This document shows, one piece after another, positions 12,238 through 23,568 of a DNA stretch of 64,000 nucleotides. Positions within the stretch are counted from its first letter, which is position 1; each line of letters opens with the position of its first letter. The translations under genes were made by a program, and so were the position numbers. The notes under the pieces were generated by a model that made no database searches, had not been told where the DNA came from, and saw only the letters and a program-made list of their open reading frames with translations. The stretch is taken from contig CM039182.1 in assembly GCA_008360975.2 (NCBI GenBank), positions 18,138,324-18,202,323 on the forward strand, written 5' to 3'. The stretch is from Lichenostomus cassidix. Taxonomy: Eukaryota > Chordata > Aves > Passeriformes > Meliphagidae.

Positions 12238-15200
12238 TTTATCAGCTTTTTTAAGGGTTACAGTACACATAAGGACATGAAATCAATTTTACAAAAATTA
12301 AAATATTGAAACAAATAATCCCCTGAAGTCTTCAGCTACTGAAGCTGATACTATACAATTTGTTGTACACTTGAAATCAAGAGCAGAACTGGGGAAGGCA
12401 GAGAAGTGCCTGAAGCACTATAATAATTCCAGCAGCAAGTATCCATGCTGAACTTGGAAGACAACTGTATAAAAACTTTATCTACCATGAAACAGAAATT
12501 TCAGTTAACTTCTGATACTTGATTGCTTTCCAGTTTACATTGCTACATTATTTCACAAAAGTCAGAAGATACTGCAGGTTACATAAAATGTTCTTTTCCC
12601 TGCTGCAGGGGGACACAAGCTCTCAATGCTTTAGGATACTACACCAGAAATCTTTAAATATTATTCCCTAGAAGGATGCTGGGAATGAACTTAATCCTGA
12701 AAATACAGCTAGCGTGACTTGGAAAGTTAGACAGCTCTATAAAATTGTGGAGTTCAGATGAAATACACACACACCCCCCTTATTAAAAGATTCAGATCCT
12801 GAAATCACTCCAAAGACCAGCCCTATTTGGGGGGAACCATTATCAGCTTTTTGGAACTCCCACCAATAACTGACTTGTGCCTTTTGAGACAATAAACTTA
12901 AAATCCTTGTGAATTCCCAACAAAAACAGAAGTATGGTTTGTAAATGAGCTGACATCTAAAGAAGTTTGGTGGGACTTTTTAAAGAGGGACAGATGTACT
13001 AGAAAAATGTTAATTTACTACAAAAATTCCATATCACCCTAACAAATTAAATTTTATTTAATTTTTTTAGAATTAGTTTTATTCCTTTGAGTACAATGTT
13101 AAAGTAATGCATACAGTGTTTCCTATCAGATTATAAATACATTTCAGGAAAAATAATAAAGAGCATAAAGATTCAACATTTAAGTGATCAGACCTTGAAC
13201 ACATCAGATCAGCTGCATGGCAACTGAAATACAACTTGAGCGTACGTGTTGTAACAGCTTCTAATTACATGTCCTTATACTATACCTATACTCATGGTAC
13301 ATTTTTGTTCTTGTTGAAAAGGAAAAGAGAAGTCCTGTGGACTCAATAAGCTTGGAAATTACAAATATTCTCACAAAATGAGTTGAATATATTTATTTTG
13401 AATAAAACTTTTTGGGAAGACATTTAATTATGTATAAATAGCACATGATGAATCTGCATTACCTTTTAAAATAAGCTTTCCTTCACATTTCATCTAATTT
13501 GAACGTTAACTATGAACACAATTATCATACATCTGTGAAGTCATGTTTTTCATCATTTTTATGGATCTCAACAAGCATTCTTAAGAAAATTGAAAAAGAA
13601 TGATAACTTCAGATAGCTGCAGTTAGGAAGGCTATGAACAAAAAAAGAAAGGGCAGGAGATTCTTGAAAAAGTGCCTCAAAAGCTTTCTTTCATATGGTC
13701 TAGCTCATTCCTGATTCTGCTTCTTTGAAGTATCAAGGCAATTCCAAGTAAGAGTCAGTAAGAACTTTTTGGCTGGAGTACCCTGTGTTTTCACTCACTA
13801 CATTTACATGCCCAAAATCTTATCTGGAGGCTTGGGTCAAATAATTCAGATTCACTTGTCGGATCTTGTTACTGCACAATGTGGGCATATTGCAAAGAGA
13901 AACACTGGCATATTATACCTGAGAAAATGCATGTTTCTGATAATACAGATAACACTCATGTGTCCTTTCTCATCGCAAAAAAGTTGTCAATTTGGGTTAT
14001 TGGGTTGCTAAACCCAGAAAATGCTTATGATGAAGTGAGGAAAGCAGCACTACAACAATAAGAAAAAGCGGAGATGAGGGAGAAGAGCACATTTCAAGAA
14101 TATGCTCTGATTCAAGCAGAAGTTTCTGAATAAATTTAGAGCTCGTGCTCAAAGACAAAAGACAATTTGTTTTTGTATCTCTAGGTTTCCTTGGTTTTGC
14201 TGGGGTGATTTTGTTTACGAATTTTGTTTGTTCATGTATTCATATCCATGTTCTTTGGCATCCTCAGAAAATGTCACTGTTTTAGAGGACAGGTCTAATG
14301 CTGGTTACCAAGAATCCAAGTATACTTAATAGATGTGAAATTATAGGCTGAATATAATGATAAATGTAATAAAATCTACATGGTATTTCCATCCACATAT
14401 TTATTTACAAAGAGTTTAACATTATCACTGGCATTTTATAGATAGAAAAGCCAGATGTAATAAAGAGGACAAAGAAAGCAAGAATGGACCTGGACAGGGA
14501 AAGGCCTGTTCAAGGAGCGGACAAGAGCAGAATATTCTAAGACAAATATAAGAGAGGAAACATGGGTCATTCATTTCAAACCAAGACCTTGTGCTTCTAT
14601 CTGTTACCCCAACTACAATAATACATAATCCATCTCACAGGGATTATAAAGGAATAAGAAAGTTCCTGCTCTAATGATCAGAACACTGACGTAAATCTGT
14701 TAGATGGTCTCTGCTCATAACAGGTAAGAGGTGAGCATGTTCTTAAAATTGCATTTTAAACAAAAAGATACATAGGAAATTATAAAGTTTTGTCATATAG
14801 CATTTCTCTCCATTGATTTTAATACAGGAAAAGTATTTTTTAACACAGTTGCTACTGCTATTGCCATTATTACCCATAATGAAAATGATCATTTGCCTGT
14901 ATCTAACTGCGTTAAGACAATGTGGCTTTAACATCAAGTTTTTAAGTATCTGCCTTATTCTGAAAGAAATACAGGGATTTTTCCTTGAACTATGTACAAA
15001 ATATCTCTTACTTATTGAGTGAAAGTATACAATACAAAAAGCATAAAACCCTCTCCACAACCAAGTATTCAAGCTCCATTTCTCTTTTCTCCCAAAGTAG
15101 AAAAATTAAGGAAAAAAACCTCCACTGTAACAACAAAAAGGACAAAATTTCGGAGTTTCAAAAGTGAGGTAATTTGGTTTTGTTTGGTTTTTTTTGAAAC

Positions 15201-15909
15201 ACAAAAGCTTTCAAAGAAACTTCAGAGCAACAAAGACTTTGGCAGATAAGAGTATTCTGCCAGGCCATTCCACACAAAGGTTTACTGGAAACAGAAAGCC
15301 TCTCACAGCCCCAGATGCGCATAACATTCAGAACAGAGGAAGAACAAACCAGCCAATTTCAATTGCTAAACAGCACATGAGAATATGAAAATGTCATCCA
15401 GCTGCACAGGGGTCCAGATTCAGAATATAATTTTACACGTTTAAACTGGTCATTCTCCATGTAGACATTTTGATTTTTAGTTAACCTAATTTGGGAAAAT
15501 GTAATTGAGGGACATATTCAACAAAGTTGACACACCTGAGTACCAATTTTGTTTTCTCTGTGTAACAGAACACACAGACAATATAGTCCATACTATCACT
15601 TTATTTTAGCTAAACCTGTCACATGTAATTTCCAAAGAACCTATTTTCATGCAACTTTTCCCCCTACATCTTCAAACCCTGCATTTATATAGCCTATAGG
15701 TTAATGCACAGGTCAATCTACTACAGCCACCTAGAGCACAGCAGCACCTATACAGGGAACAAAACTTACTTTTCCAACAGTCCTTTTTTCCCCAGTGTGA
15801 TTTTCATGATACTTTGAATGATACTATGTTCTTGAAAAGCATACTCAGAATTACAGCTAAAATAATAAAAACATTTTGCGGTAAGAAAACAAATCCAACA
15901 AATGCCTAC

Positions 15910-16479
15910 CTGAACCCACTGGAGATGAACCAACACTAAGACTTTGTAAACTTCCATTCCTGAGCAAAGTTGGAGATTTTTGAAGACCAGAGCTTGTCAC
16001 ACTTCCTGCAGCAGATGCCACAGACGAAGTTGGGGAAGCAGAAGAAACTGAAAGATGGGAAAGACTTTCTTGACTTTTATTTCCTTTAGGTCTACCAGGC
16101 CCATGTTTACTTTGCTTATTTCCTTTCCGTTTCTTCTCTGTTACAGTTTCTTCTTCTATTCCAGAAGTCTGAGCTCGTTTGTATGCTGTAGAAGTAAGGC
16201 TTGAATTACTTATGTCTCCAGGTGAGCTGTCAAAGTTTTTAGATTGGGAAACAGCTGATGATGATGAAGGGAGACCAATTAAGGAAGTAAAACAATTGAC
16301 ACCCCCCTCTTGGCTCCCAGCCTCTCCTTTATGTACATCTTTGGTTGATGAAGCCTGTTGAGAATGTGTGAAACTGTCACTTCGCAAATCTGTGTCTGTA
16401 AAACTCAAAAAATCTTGGGGAGACTGAACTGAACTTCCAGAAGATGACTTTATGCTCCCAGGAGTGCCCAAAAAGCTTC
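15910..16479 (-). CDS. MLLT10: MLLT10 exon: long low-complexity exon with AT-hook
   Basis: This 570-base exon is the largest here, with acceptor ttttttag and donor GTAGGC. One split glycine codon is completed at its start, 189 codons follow, and the last base begins a split codon. It encodes SFLGTPGSIKSSSGSSVQS, QDFLSFTDTDLRSDSF, then the basic block EKKRKGNKQSKHGPGRPKGN, and ends with repeated Ser-rich text (SLQSLSVGSSPVGS). GRPKGN is a classic AT-hook core. KKRKGNKQSK is a likely nuclear-localisation sequence (inference). The region is probably disordered and is much more variable than the PHD exons. The next exon, expected to begin with an EISMQ-like peptide, was not found in the remaining 15.9 kb. 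Confidence 0.97.
16079..16105 (-). other. MLLT10: AT-hook motif coding segment
   Basis: Nine codons read HGPGRPKGN, with the Gly-Arg-Pro core of an AT-hook flanked by basic residues (KQSK before it). AT-hooks bind the minor groove of AT-rich DNA, and AF10 is known to carry one in this region. It is intact here. Confidence 0.85.
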
Positions 16480-18495
16480 CTAAAAAAAGAAAGAAGTACA
16501 ATTATGCTTTTCTCCACAGTTGATGAAAGCGGATGGGAAGTATTACTATCTTAGAATAAAAAACTTTAATGTGGAAGGATTTTACGAAAAACATTACCAA
16601 GAGCTAAAAAAATTTATTTTTTAAATAATTCATTAGTTCTCCTGCTGATCTTCACTTTGCTGGATACGATTCTCAGACTCCTGTCTGGGATTCAGATTTG
16701 AATCTGGGGCACAAAAGAGGTGAAAATAAATAAAAGAAAAATAACAACTTTGCTGCTTAGGCAACTTTGACATCCATCATGTTTTGAAGCCCTAACAAAC
16801 ACTTAGTGCAATTCAGAGCAGTTTTTTTAACATATGCATATATAAAAACAAGGCTGATAGAAATGTGTTATGATCACATCTACACTATGCCTGCAATTTC
16901 CTTACCATTCTACCAAAAATCAAGGGTCTGACACAGGTCAAGAAAATAATTGGACTTAATTTACCCTGGCTGAGGATGTGTTCCACAGACGATGCATTTT
17001 TCAAAAGTAGAAAACAGGAAGTAAAAAACAGTACATAAAACTGGCATTTTAAGAATTCTTTAGCACTGTCACAGCACAGAACCATAAAGATCTTTCGTGT
17101 AACAGAATTACGTTCCTTCTTCAATATTTGGGATGCAGTCATTTCATCACTGTATCAGTGCATTCAAGGCAGAAAATGAAGCACTCTTCAGAAATACAAG
17201 CATCTACTTGCACTGAAATTCACTAATTTTATATAGGTGGGTGTATATGGGTACTGTTCACAGAATTCAGACTGATGACACCACCAAGAAAATACTCCTA
17301 AATATGACATTAGGTATAAAACCCCCATGTCCTTTAAAAACTAGTGTTTTATCATTAGTACTCCACAAAACATTGTTAAGAATTCCATTTAAAATACAAA
17401 TCACATAAATACAGTTATTTTTAAGAAAACATTAAAATATCATTTGTTTTGTATTTTAAATAAGTTACATCAACTTCACTTATTGCAGCCTCAGAGGAAA
17501 TACAAGCATATAGTAAAGGTCTATTTTGCCATCTGCAGTAAAATTTTTCTTTAAATGAGGAATTCAAGAAGGGAATTTTCAAAGTCTTGAGAATTTAAAC
17601 AAAAAAACCTTTTCCCTTTCTCTCAAGTAAAAAACCCTGAAATATTGGAAGAGTTCTAGACAAATTTACAAATGTTCACTGCATAAATAAACTCAAAGGA
17701 AAATCAGTATCATAAAGTATAAAGGACAGTCAGCTACTAGACACCACAGTGAAAATTACTTTATAGAAGGCCTAGTTCGTTGTGTTTCAAAATAACATGT
17801 TAATTAAGGAATTTTTAAAAAAACCTTTTAATTTTTTTAATCTTTTCTTCAATTCTGATGAAGATGCCATAATAAAATTTGCTTTTTAGAAGTGTCAAGA
17901 GTGCACACAGTGGGTTTCAGCAAATTTGAAAAGTAAAAAATTTTGTATTACCTAAGGTCCATTAACCTTACGTACTTGTCACATACCTTCTGCTTATATT
18001 TCAATGATTAAAAAAATTAAGTAAAAAGGTCTTTCACTTTGAAGAAAATGGTATATTTTAAACAACTGCATCTTGAAAAATTATTTAGGGGTCATCACAT
18101 CCCATACACTAGGCAGTACAGCTCCGTTCTAATGTGCACTAAAACACATTAGTACTGCTCCCTTAAGGAGCTAAGACCTCTAGACTCAAATTGATATTAA
18201 CGTTTGCCCCAGACTAAATTTTTGGCACATAAAGACACTTCTGTTTTTAGCAGCTAAAGAGAATACCTTAACAGTCTGAACAAAAGCATCAGTTTTGCCC
18301 TTCAAAAATACACAACCTTCTTTTTCATGCTATTGCAACAAACATTTTTACCATGAAAAAGTTGTTTTTTCCCCCAAAGTGAAACAACGTTCTCAGTATT
18401 GAGGATAAAAGATTAGCTGCTTTTCAAGTTCTGAATACGTAAAATTTCTAATTCAAGTCAAAGCAGAAGCTGTGTTACAGCACTGCAATCAGTAC
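16480..18495 (-). other. MLLT10: Intron, 2.0 kb
   Basis: This phase-1 intron separates the two Ser/Gly-rich exons. Its donor GTACTG is weak and its acceptor has a run of seven T. The sequence is AT-rich and I see no transposon or conserved coding segment in it. Confidence 0.9.
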
Positions 18496-18751
18496 CTTGC
18501 TGAAAAGGGCTAGCTGCAGTCACAGTTGTTCCTGGATTTCTTCCAGCACCAGGCTTTCTTCCCCTCTGACCTGAGCTGTGACCTGCAGATTTCTTCCCTT
18601 TGCTCTCTGACCCTCTAGCCTCTGAAGAATCTTTTCCACTTGAAACGTGTGTAGGAACTTCCTGGAAATTTGCATTTGTAAATCGAGCTGAGGTATCTTC
18701 CAATCGCTTCAAGGAGCCTGACATGGAGTTGTTGCTAGTGCTTGTGTATGT
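18496..18751 (-). CDS. MLLT10: MLLT10 exon: Ser/Gly-rich region with RGRKPG motif
   Basis: This 256-base exon has acceptor atgccag, the only CAG acceptor of the eight. It starts in phase 0 and ends with the first base of a glycine codon. It encodes TYTSTSNNSMSGSLKRLED, then FTNANFQEV, a Ser/Lys-rich stretch, GQRGRKPGAGRNPG and TVTAASPFQQG. RGRKPG resembles an AT-hook core and suggests minor-groove DNA contact (inference). The donor is weak (CAAG followed by GTACTG). Reading through it adds only 11 residues before a stop. The internal Met was not used as a start because the frame continues upstream to a proper acceptor. Confidence 0.96.
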
Positions 18752-21252
18752 CTGGCATTTTGAAAGAGAAGAAAATAAAGAAACAAGTCACACAAAAAAC
18801 TGTAACAACTGTTTAAAAGACTCCATTCTTTCAAACAAACGTGGAAGTGTTCAAGTACTAAAGTAAGTAGAAACAACAGGAATTACAGAAGCTGAACTGT
18901 GAAGATTCTCAGCAAACAACTGAAGTACATAAAATGCCATTTTGTGGGAAAAAATGCATAAAACTAATAGTTTTGGTTGAAATTTTTACTTCACTGAAGT
19001 AAATGGAAAAATCTCATAGCCACAGTCTTTGTAGTCTATTTAAATAGGACATTGTTATTTTATGCTAAAAAAATAAAAATTAGAAACTAAACTTTAAATA
19101 CTTTTCTGAACATACAGTGTTTATGGTTTTTTTGTTAAACTGGAAATGTTGTTCCATCAGCAGTGGAACTGTTGAAGGCTTCAGAACCTAAGAACTTGGA
19201 TTTTTGAAACTTTATACAGTCTCATCACCAAACCAAAATCAACTCTATGGCATGTGAACCATCCAATTCATCCAGTTCTTTAAGAATCACCAAGTAAAGA
19301 AGATGCATGAGAGAGCTGACTGAGACACACTTACTTCAAACTCTTTCTCTGACAGGTTGGAAAACACTCTTGAGCTCAGTGCAAATTTCTTCCTCAACCC
19401 CTATCCACCCCCAAGAATTCTGGCCCTTCTCCTGCACTCATACACTCTCCATAGGGCTTTCAAAAATTTCATCTTTAGATCCATGATTCATCTGTTAAAT
19501 TTTGGCAGAATTGTTCCTATTAGTGAATGACAGTCAAAAGAGGTTTCACAGAAAGTAATCAGGAGGGCAGGGAAACTGCATGCACAACATTAGGATACCA
19601 TACAAGGGAACATAATTGTTCCCGTGACTGAAAAAAATGTGGAGTTGGGATAATAGAATTTTAATAACATAAGAATGAAAATGAAAGCAAAATCAGGGAA
19701 AAGGAAAAACATTCTACTGTTACTTATCCTCAAACCACCTAGTAAAATAGCTGTTTAAAGCATCTTAAGAAAAATATGGATTAAACCTAGAAGCTACTCA
19801 TCTGTTCAAAACGAGCTTGTCTGCTTTTCAGTTCTTTACAGAATAGAATTTAAAACAGTATCCACAGCTATCTCCATTAAAGACCACACAAACACATGCC
19901 TCTCAAAATTGAGCATACACACATTTTCCCTACCCCAAGTGGGATGCTTGCTGAATTTAGGCATACAACTGAATGTTTCTTCATCTTTACATACAGCTTG
20001 GTATACCAGCTATACAAAGTTTTCCATATTTTACTAAAATAGCTAAGACATTTACATAAACCTTACTTTTCAGTTGCAAATGACAGAAGATAACTAAATA
20101 TACAAGCTTTGAGGACAGAAAATATTTCAATCTATTTGCATATCACTCTGTATGGATTACAATGAACTGCAATAAAACTATACTATGGATTTTCTGAACA
20201 TCAGTGAAGAAAAATCCGTTTAAGTCCGTTACAGTACAGTGTTAAAAATAATTTATCTCAAATTCATATTACTATAGTGATGTTTCCAACGAAGATAAGC
20301 CAACTCTAAGGTAAGTTTAGAGGGTAACCAAGGTTTTGAGCTATTACCAAGACCATAAGTATACTCAGTTTTCTGGAAACTGGTGTGCCACTTGATCTGT
20401 GTTAAGAAGCAGTGGTTCAAAATTGGGCCATTTGAACAAAGGGTTTCCAGACATGCAATGATCCAAACCAAAAATTAGGTTTTTTCTAAGATCCAAGATT
20501 ACTCCTCTTATCAAAAACCTTCCTAGATTAATTCATAGCTCCTATCACTTCAGTTCAATATTAACTGCAAGAATAATTCTCTATAGGTACAAATATAAGT
20601 ATCTATAGGTATAGTATCTATTCCCTGATCCTGCAGAATTTTTTAAAAATTTATTTATTTTAAAGGGAAATAAAGAGTTAAACAGAGCCATGCCTGGCCA
20701 GGGTCAGGCAATAACAAGTTTTAGGCATAACTTTGCAAATACTGCGCAGAGATTTGGTTTGACTGCAAACCTGAATCCTACTCTTGGCAGATTTTAAAGA
20801 ACATGCATGCACATAATAGTTCTGCTTTGGAAAATTTTGCTCCAACAGGTTATTTGTGTTTCAGAAGTTGCTATAAGGTGAACTGTAATCTACACGCTTA
20901 CTCAGAGCATCATGAAGACTAACATGATGAAATATATCCTAAGCACAGAGAGCTAGTGTCATTTTTATGCTCTCCATCTATCACTCTGTGCACCCTGAGG
21001 AGTTGTACCATTCATCTGCAGCAAGTCTTAAAACTTCTGGGGATTGATGTTAAAGGTGCAATAATCACCCTTGCTATACATAATATGTTCTAAGGCTTGA
21101 GTGGCCTTTAGCCCTGTACAGATGTATAAGGTGGTACCCTTGCAGAGAAAGGAGAAGGACCATGGCAAAAATGGTCCTTCAAAAATGCCAGATGGCAAAA
21201 GCGAGAGTCCAAGCAAAAACCAATGAACTCCAAAAAACCCCAAAACCAACAC

Positions 21253-22365
21253 TGAGTTTGCATGGCCAGCTTTTGGTAGCTGGAGGGGCTACAGGGGCAG
21301 TTTCTGTGAGAAGCTGCCAAAGGCTTCCTCCATGTCCAGCAAAGCCAATTCCAGCCAGCTCCAGGACTGACCCAACACTGGCCAGGGCTGAGCCCACCAG
21401 AAACAGTGGTAAAGCCTCTGTGACAACATACTGAAGAAGGAAAAACAAAAAAGGCTTATTGGGCAGATGTAATTGCAGCCAGAGAAGAACAGAATGAGAA
21501 TATGTGAGAGAATCAACTCTGCAGACACCACGGTCAGCAAAGAAAGAGAGGGAGGAGGTGCTCCAGGTACCAGAGCTGAGATTTCCCTGCAGCCCACAGT
21601 GAGGAAGGACCAGGACAAGGCACCTGTGCCCTGCAGCCCATGGAGATCCATGGGGATGCAGAGATCCATCTGCAGCCCATGAAGGAAACACACACCAGAG
21701 CAGGTGGGTGCTTGAGTGGAGGCTGTGACCCCATGGGAAATCTGTGCTGGAGCAGGCTCCTTGTAGGACCTGCAGACACATAAGAGAGGAGCCCACGCTG
21801 GAGCAGGTTTCCTGGTAGAATTGTAACCCTGTGGGGGATCCACACTGGAGGCAGGCTGAGCCTGAAGGACTGCACCCTGTGGATAGGTGATCCACATTGC
21901 AGCAGTTTGTGGAGAAGTGTAGCCCATGGGATAGACCCATGCTGGAGAAGTTCATGAAGGACTGTCTCCCGTGGGAGGCATGCTGGAATGGGGGGAAGAC
22001 TCTTCTCCTTAAGCAGCTGCAGGAACAACCAGTGATGAACTGATCATAACCCTCCCTCCCCATCTCCCTGCACTGCTGGCAGGGAGGATGCAGAGCCTGA
22101 GAAGGAGGGAGGGGTGGGGGAAAGGTGTTTTTAAGATTTAATTTATTTCTCATTATCCTGCTCTGATTTTCTTAGCATAAAGTCAGTTAATATGCCCAAG
22201 TTGAGTTTGTTTTGCTGTGATGGTATTTGATGAGTGATCTCTCTCAGTCCTTATCTCAACCCAAGAACCTTTTGTTATACTTTCTCTCCCCTGCCCAGTT
22301 CTGGAGGGAAATGATAGGGCAGCTTTGGTGAGTGCCTGGCATCCAGCCAGGGTCAACCCACTACA
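21253..22365 (-). mobile_element. Avian endogenous retrovirus LTR, probably solo, gene-sense
   Basis: Read on the minus strand it starts TGTAGTGGGTTGACCCTGG at 22365 and ends CATGCAAACTCA at 21253, so it has TG...CA termini. It is flanked by a 4-bp direct repeat, ACAC on the plus strand, at 21249-21252 and 22366-22369. The interior has degenerate repeats of a CTCCAGCATGGG-like unit, a hallmark I recognise from a common bird ERVL-type LTR. Length is about 1.1 kb. No retroviral coding sequence adjoins it, so it is best read as a solo LTR left by recombination. It lies in the same orientation as MLLT10 in a 6.9-kb intron and could supply promoter or polyadenylation signals (inference). The low-end boundary is less certain than the high end. 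Confidence 0.8.
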
Positions 22366-23406
22366 ACACTCATATCATATCCCATAACCCACAAACTGTA
22401 GAATAACAGTTCAGTTATATCTAAAAGAGATTTGCCTATTCTTTTCATTCTCTTCTGTGCCCTCTGTGGTAGGATCTGATCACTTCCCTTAACAACCAGG
22501 TTGGGCGGATAGGGTGAGCTGAGGAGGATTATCATCATCTCCACTATTACAGCTAAAATTCAGTTAGCTGCACTTTTTTTGCAGTATCTTTTACCTAGTT
22601 ACTGACTGTTATTTGAATGCAGATACACTGTCTTGGCTATCTTTGTGTACATTAATGTTTTGGAGTTTAATTAGTAACATGCACAACACCCAAAAAAGGG
22701 GGGGAGGAAGAGAACTGTATTTTTCTGCAGGTCTTAAACCATACATAATTTTGAACTCCCAATACAAGCCAAAGCTCAAAACCTGAGACAGAAGTTTTTA
22801 CCAGGAGTAAATACAGGACTGAAGGCTCTTCCCAACTAAGAAAAAGGCCAGAAGAACAGGCAGCAAGAGAATTCAAATTCCTAAGTTATTCTAGCTCTTC
22901 TTAAAACATTCTACATCTATGTCCCAAAAGTGAAAAAATGTAGTGCTACCACATTAATCAAAGAGTAGTCAGGCATTTATTATTTCAAACTTTTCAAACT
23001 TAACCGATTCAGACTGAGCAACATTTGCTGAGACATTACAGGGATGCACAAAAGTGCCTCCCAAAATATCAGGGACTGGAACCTCAGTAAAATTTCTTAG
23101 AACTAAATCCTGCAGAACGAACAGGCAATCCAAGCACACTAATAAATGGTAAATCCACAGTTTCTTGTGCAGCCTTTCATGATTCTATCTTAAGAAGCCA
23201 CTCATCTAGATAAAAGCATACTTTAAGACATCACCTGTATAAATGGTCATTACCATTGGATTTACAAAGGATTTAACATCTTTATAAAGGAAAAACAAAT
23301 TTCATTTTGAATGTCAGTTCCCCCCACAGGAACATCATGTTAGCAGAAGTGATTATATACCATGATAAAGTCATGCATGCAATATAAAGAAAGACTGCTG
23401 TGAAAC

Positions 23407-23568
23407 AGACATCAGGTCCAAATCAATTCTAGCAACTCTGTGTAAAAGGACACATAAAAGTAATACATTGATACAATATTTTGAAAAATAGACATCAGGT
23501 CCAAATCAATTCTAGCAACTCTGTGTAAAAGGACACATAAAAGTAATACATTGATACAATATTCTGAA
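23407..23568. repeat. 83-bp tandem duplication, two copies
   Basis: The unit starting agacatcaggtccaaatcaa at 23407 recurs at 23490, a period of 83 bp. The first 74 bases are identical. One T/C difference follows, then four more matching bases, after which the copies diverge. Near-identity in intron sequence implies a recent duplication. Confidence 0.97.

Larger units (their letters stand above)
1..15909 (-). other. MLLT10: Intron after the 570-base exon (incomplete, 15.9 kb)
   Basis: This begins at the GTAGGC donor and runs off the low end of the window without reaching an acceptor I could identify. It is AT-rich and mostly unique. Contents described separately are an RTE-like fragment near 1.7-2.1 kb, A-rich tracts at 5.0 and 12.2 kb and CR1 remnants at 10.2 and 10.6 kb. 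There are also short homopolymers (A run near 3167-3183, T run near 9045-9061). Open frames here are short, overlap on both strands and resemble nothing I recognise. Confidence 0.8.

Noticed and set aside
1..15909. Search for the next MLLT10 exon (expected to begin EISMQ-like)
   Set aside because: No segment with that peptide and proper splice sites was found, so the intron probably continues beyond the window.
15857..16501. Open frame covering the 570-base MLLT10 exon as a stand-alone gene
   Set aside because: Its ends run past a clear acceptor (16480-16482) and donor (15908-15909) into intron. The true coding part is 15910-16479, and the ATG-initiated start is inside the intron.
18458..18724. 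ATG-initiated frame in the 256-base exon as a separate small gene
   Set aside because: The Met is internal; coding continues upstream to the acceptor at 18752-18754, in phase with the preceding exon.
21179..22153. Longest minus-strand open frame (324 codons), with overlapping long frames
   Set aside because: It lies almost entirely within the LTR, whose degenerate internal repeats keep several frames open. The Cys/Ser/Leu-rich text has no domain and matches LTR sequence, not a protein.
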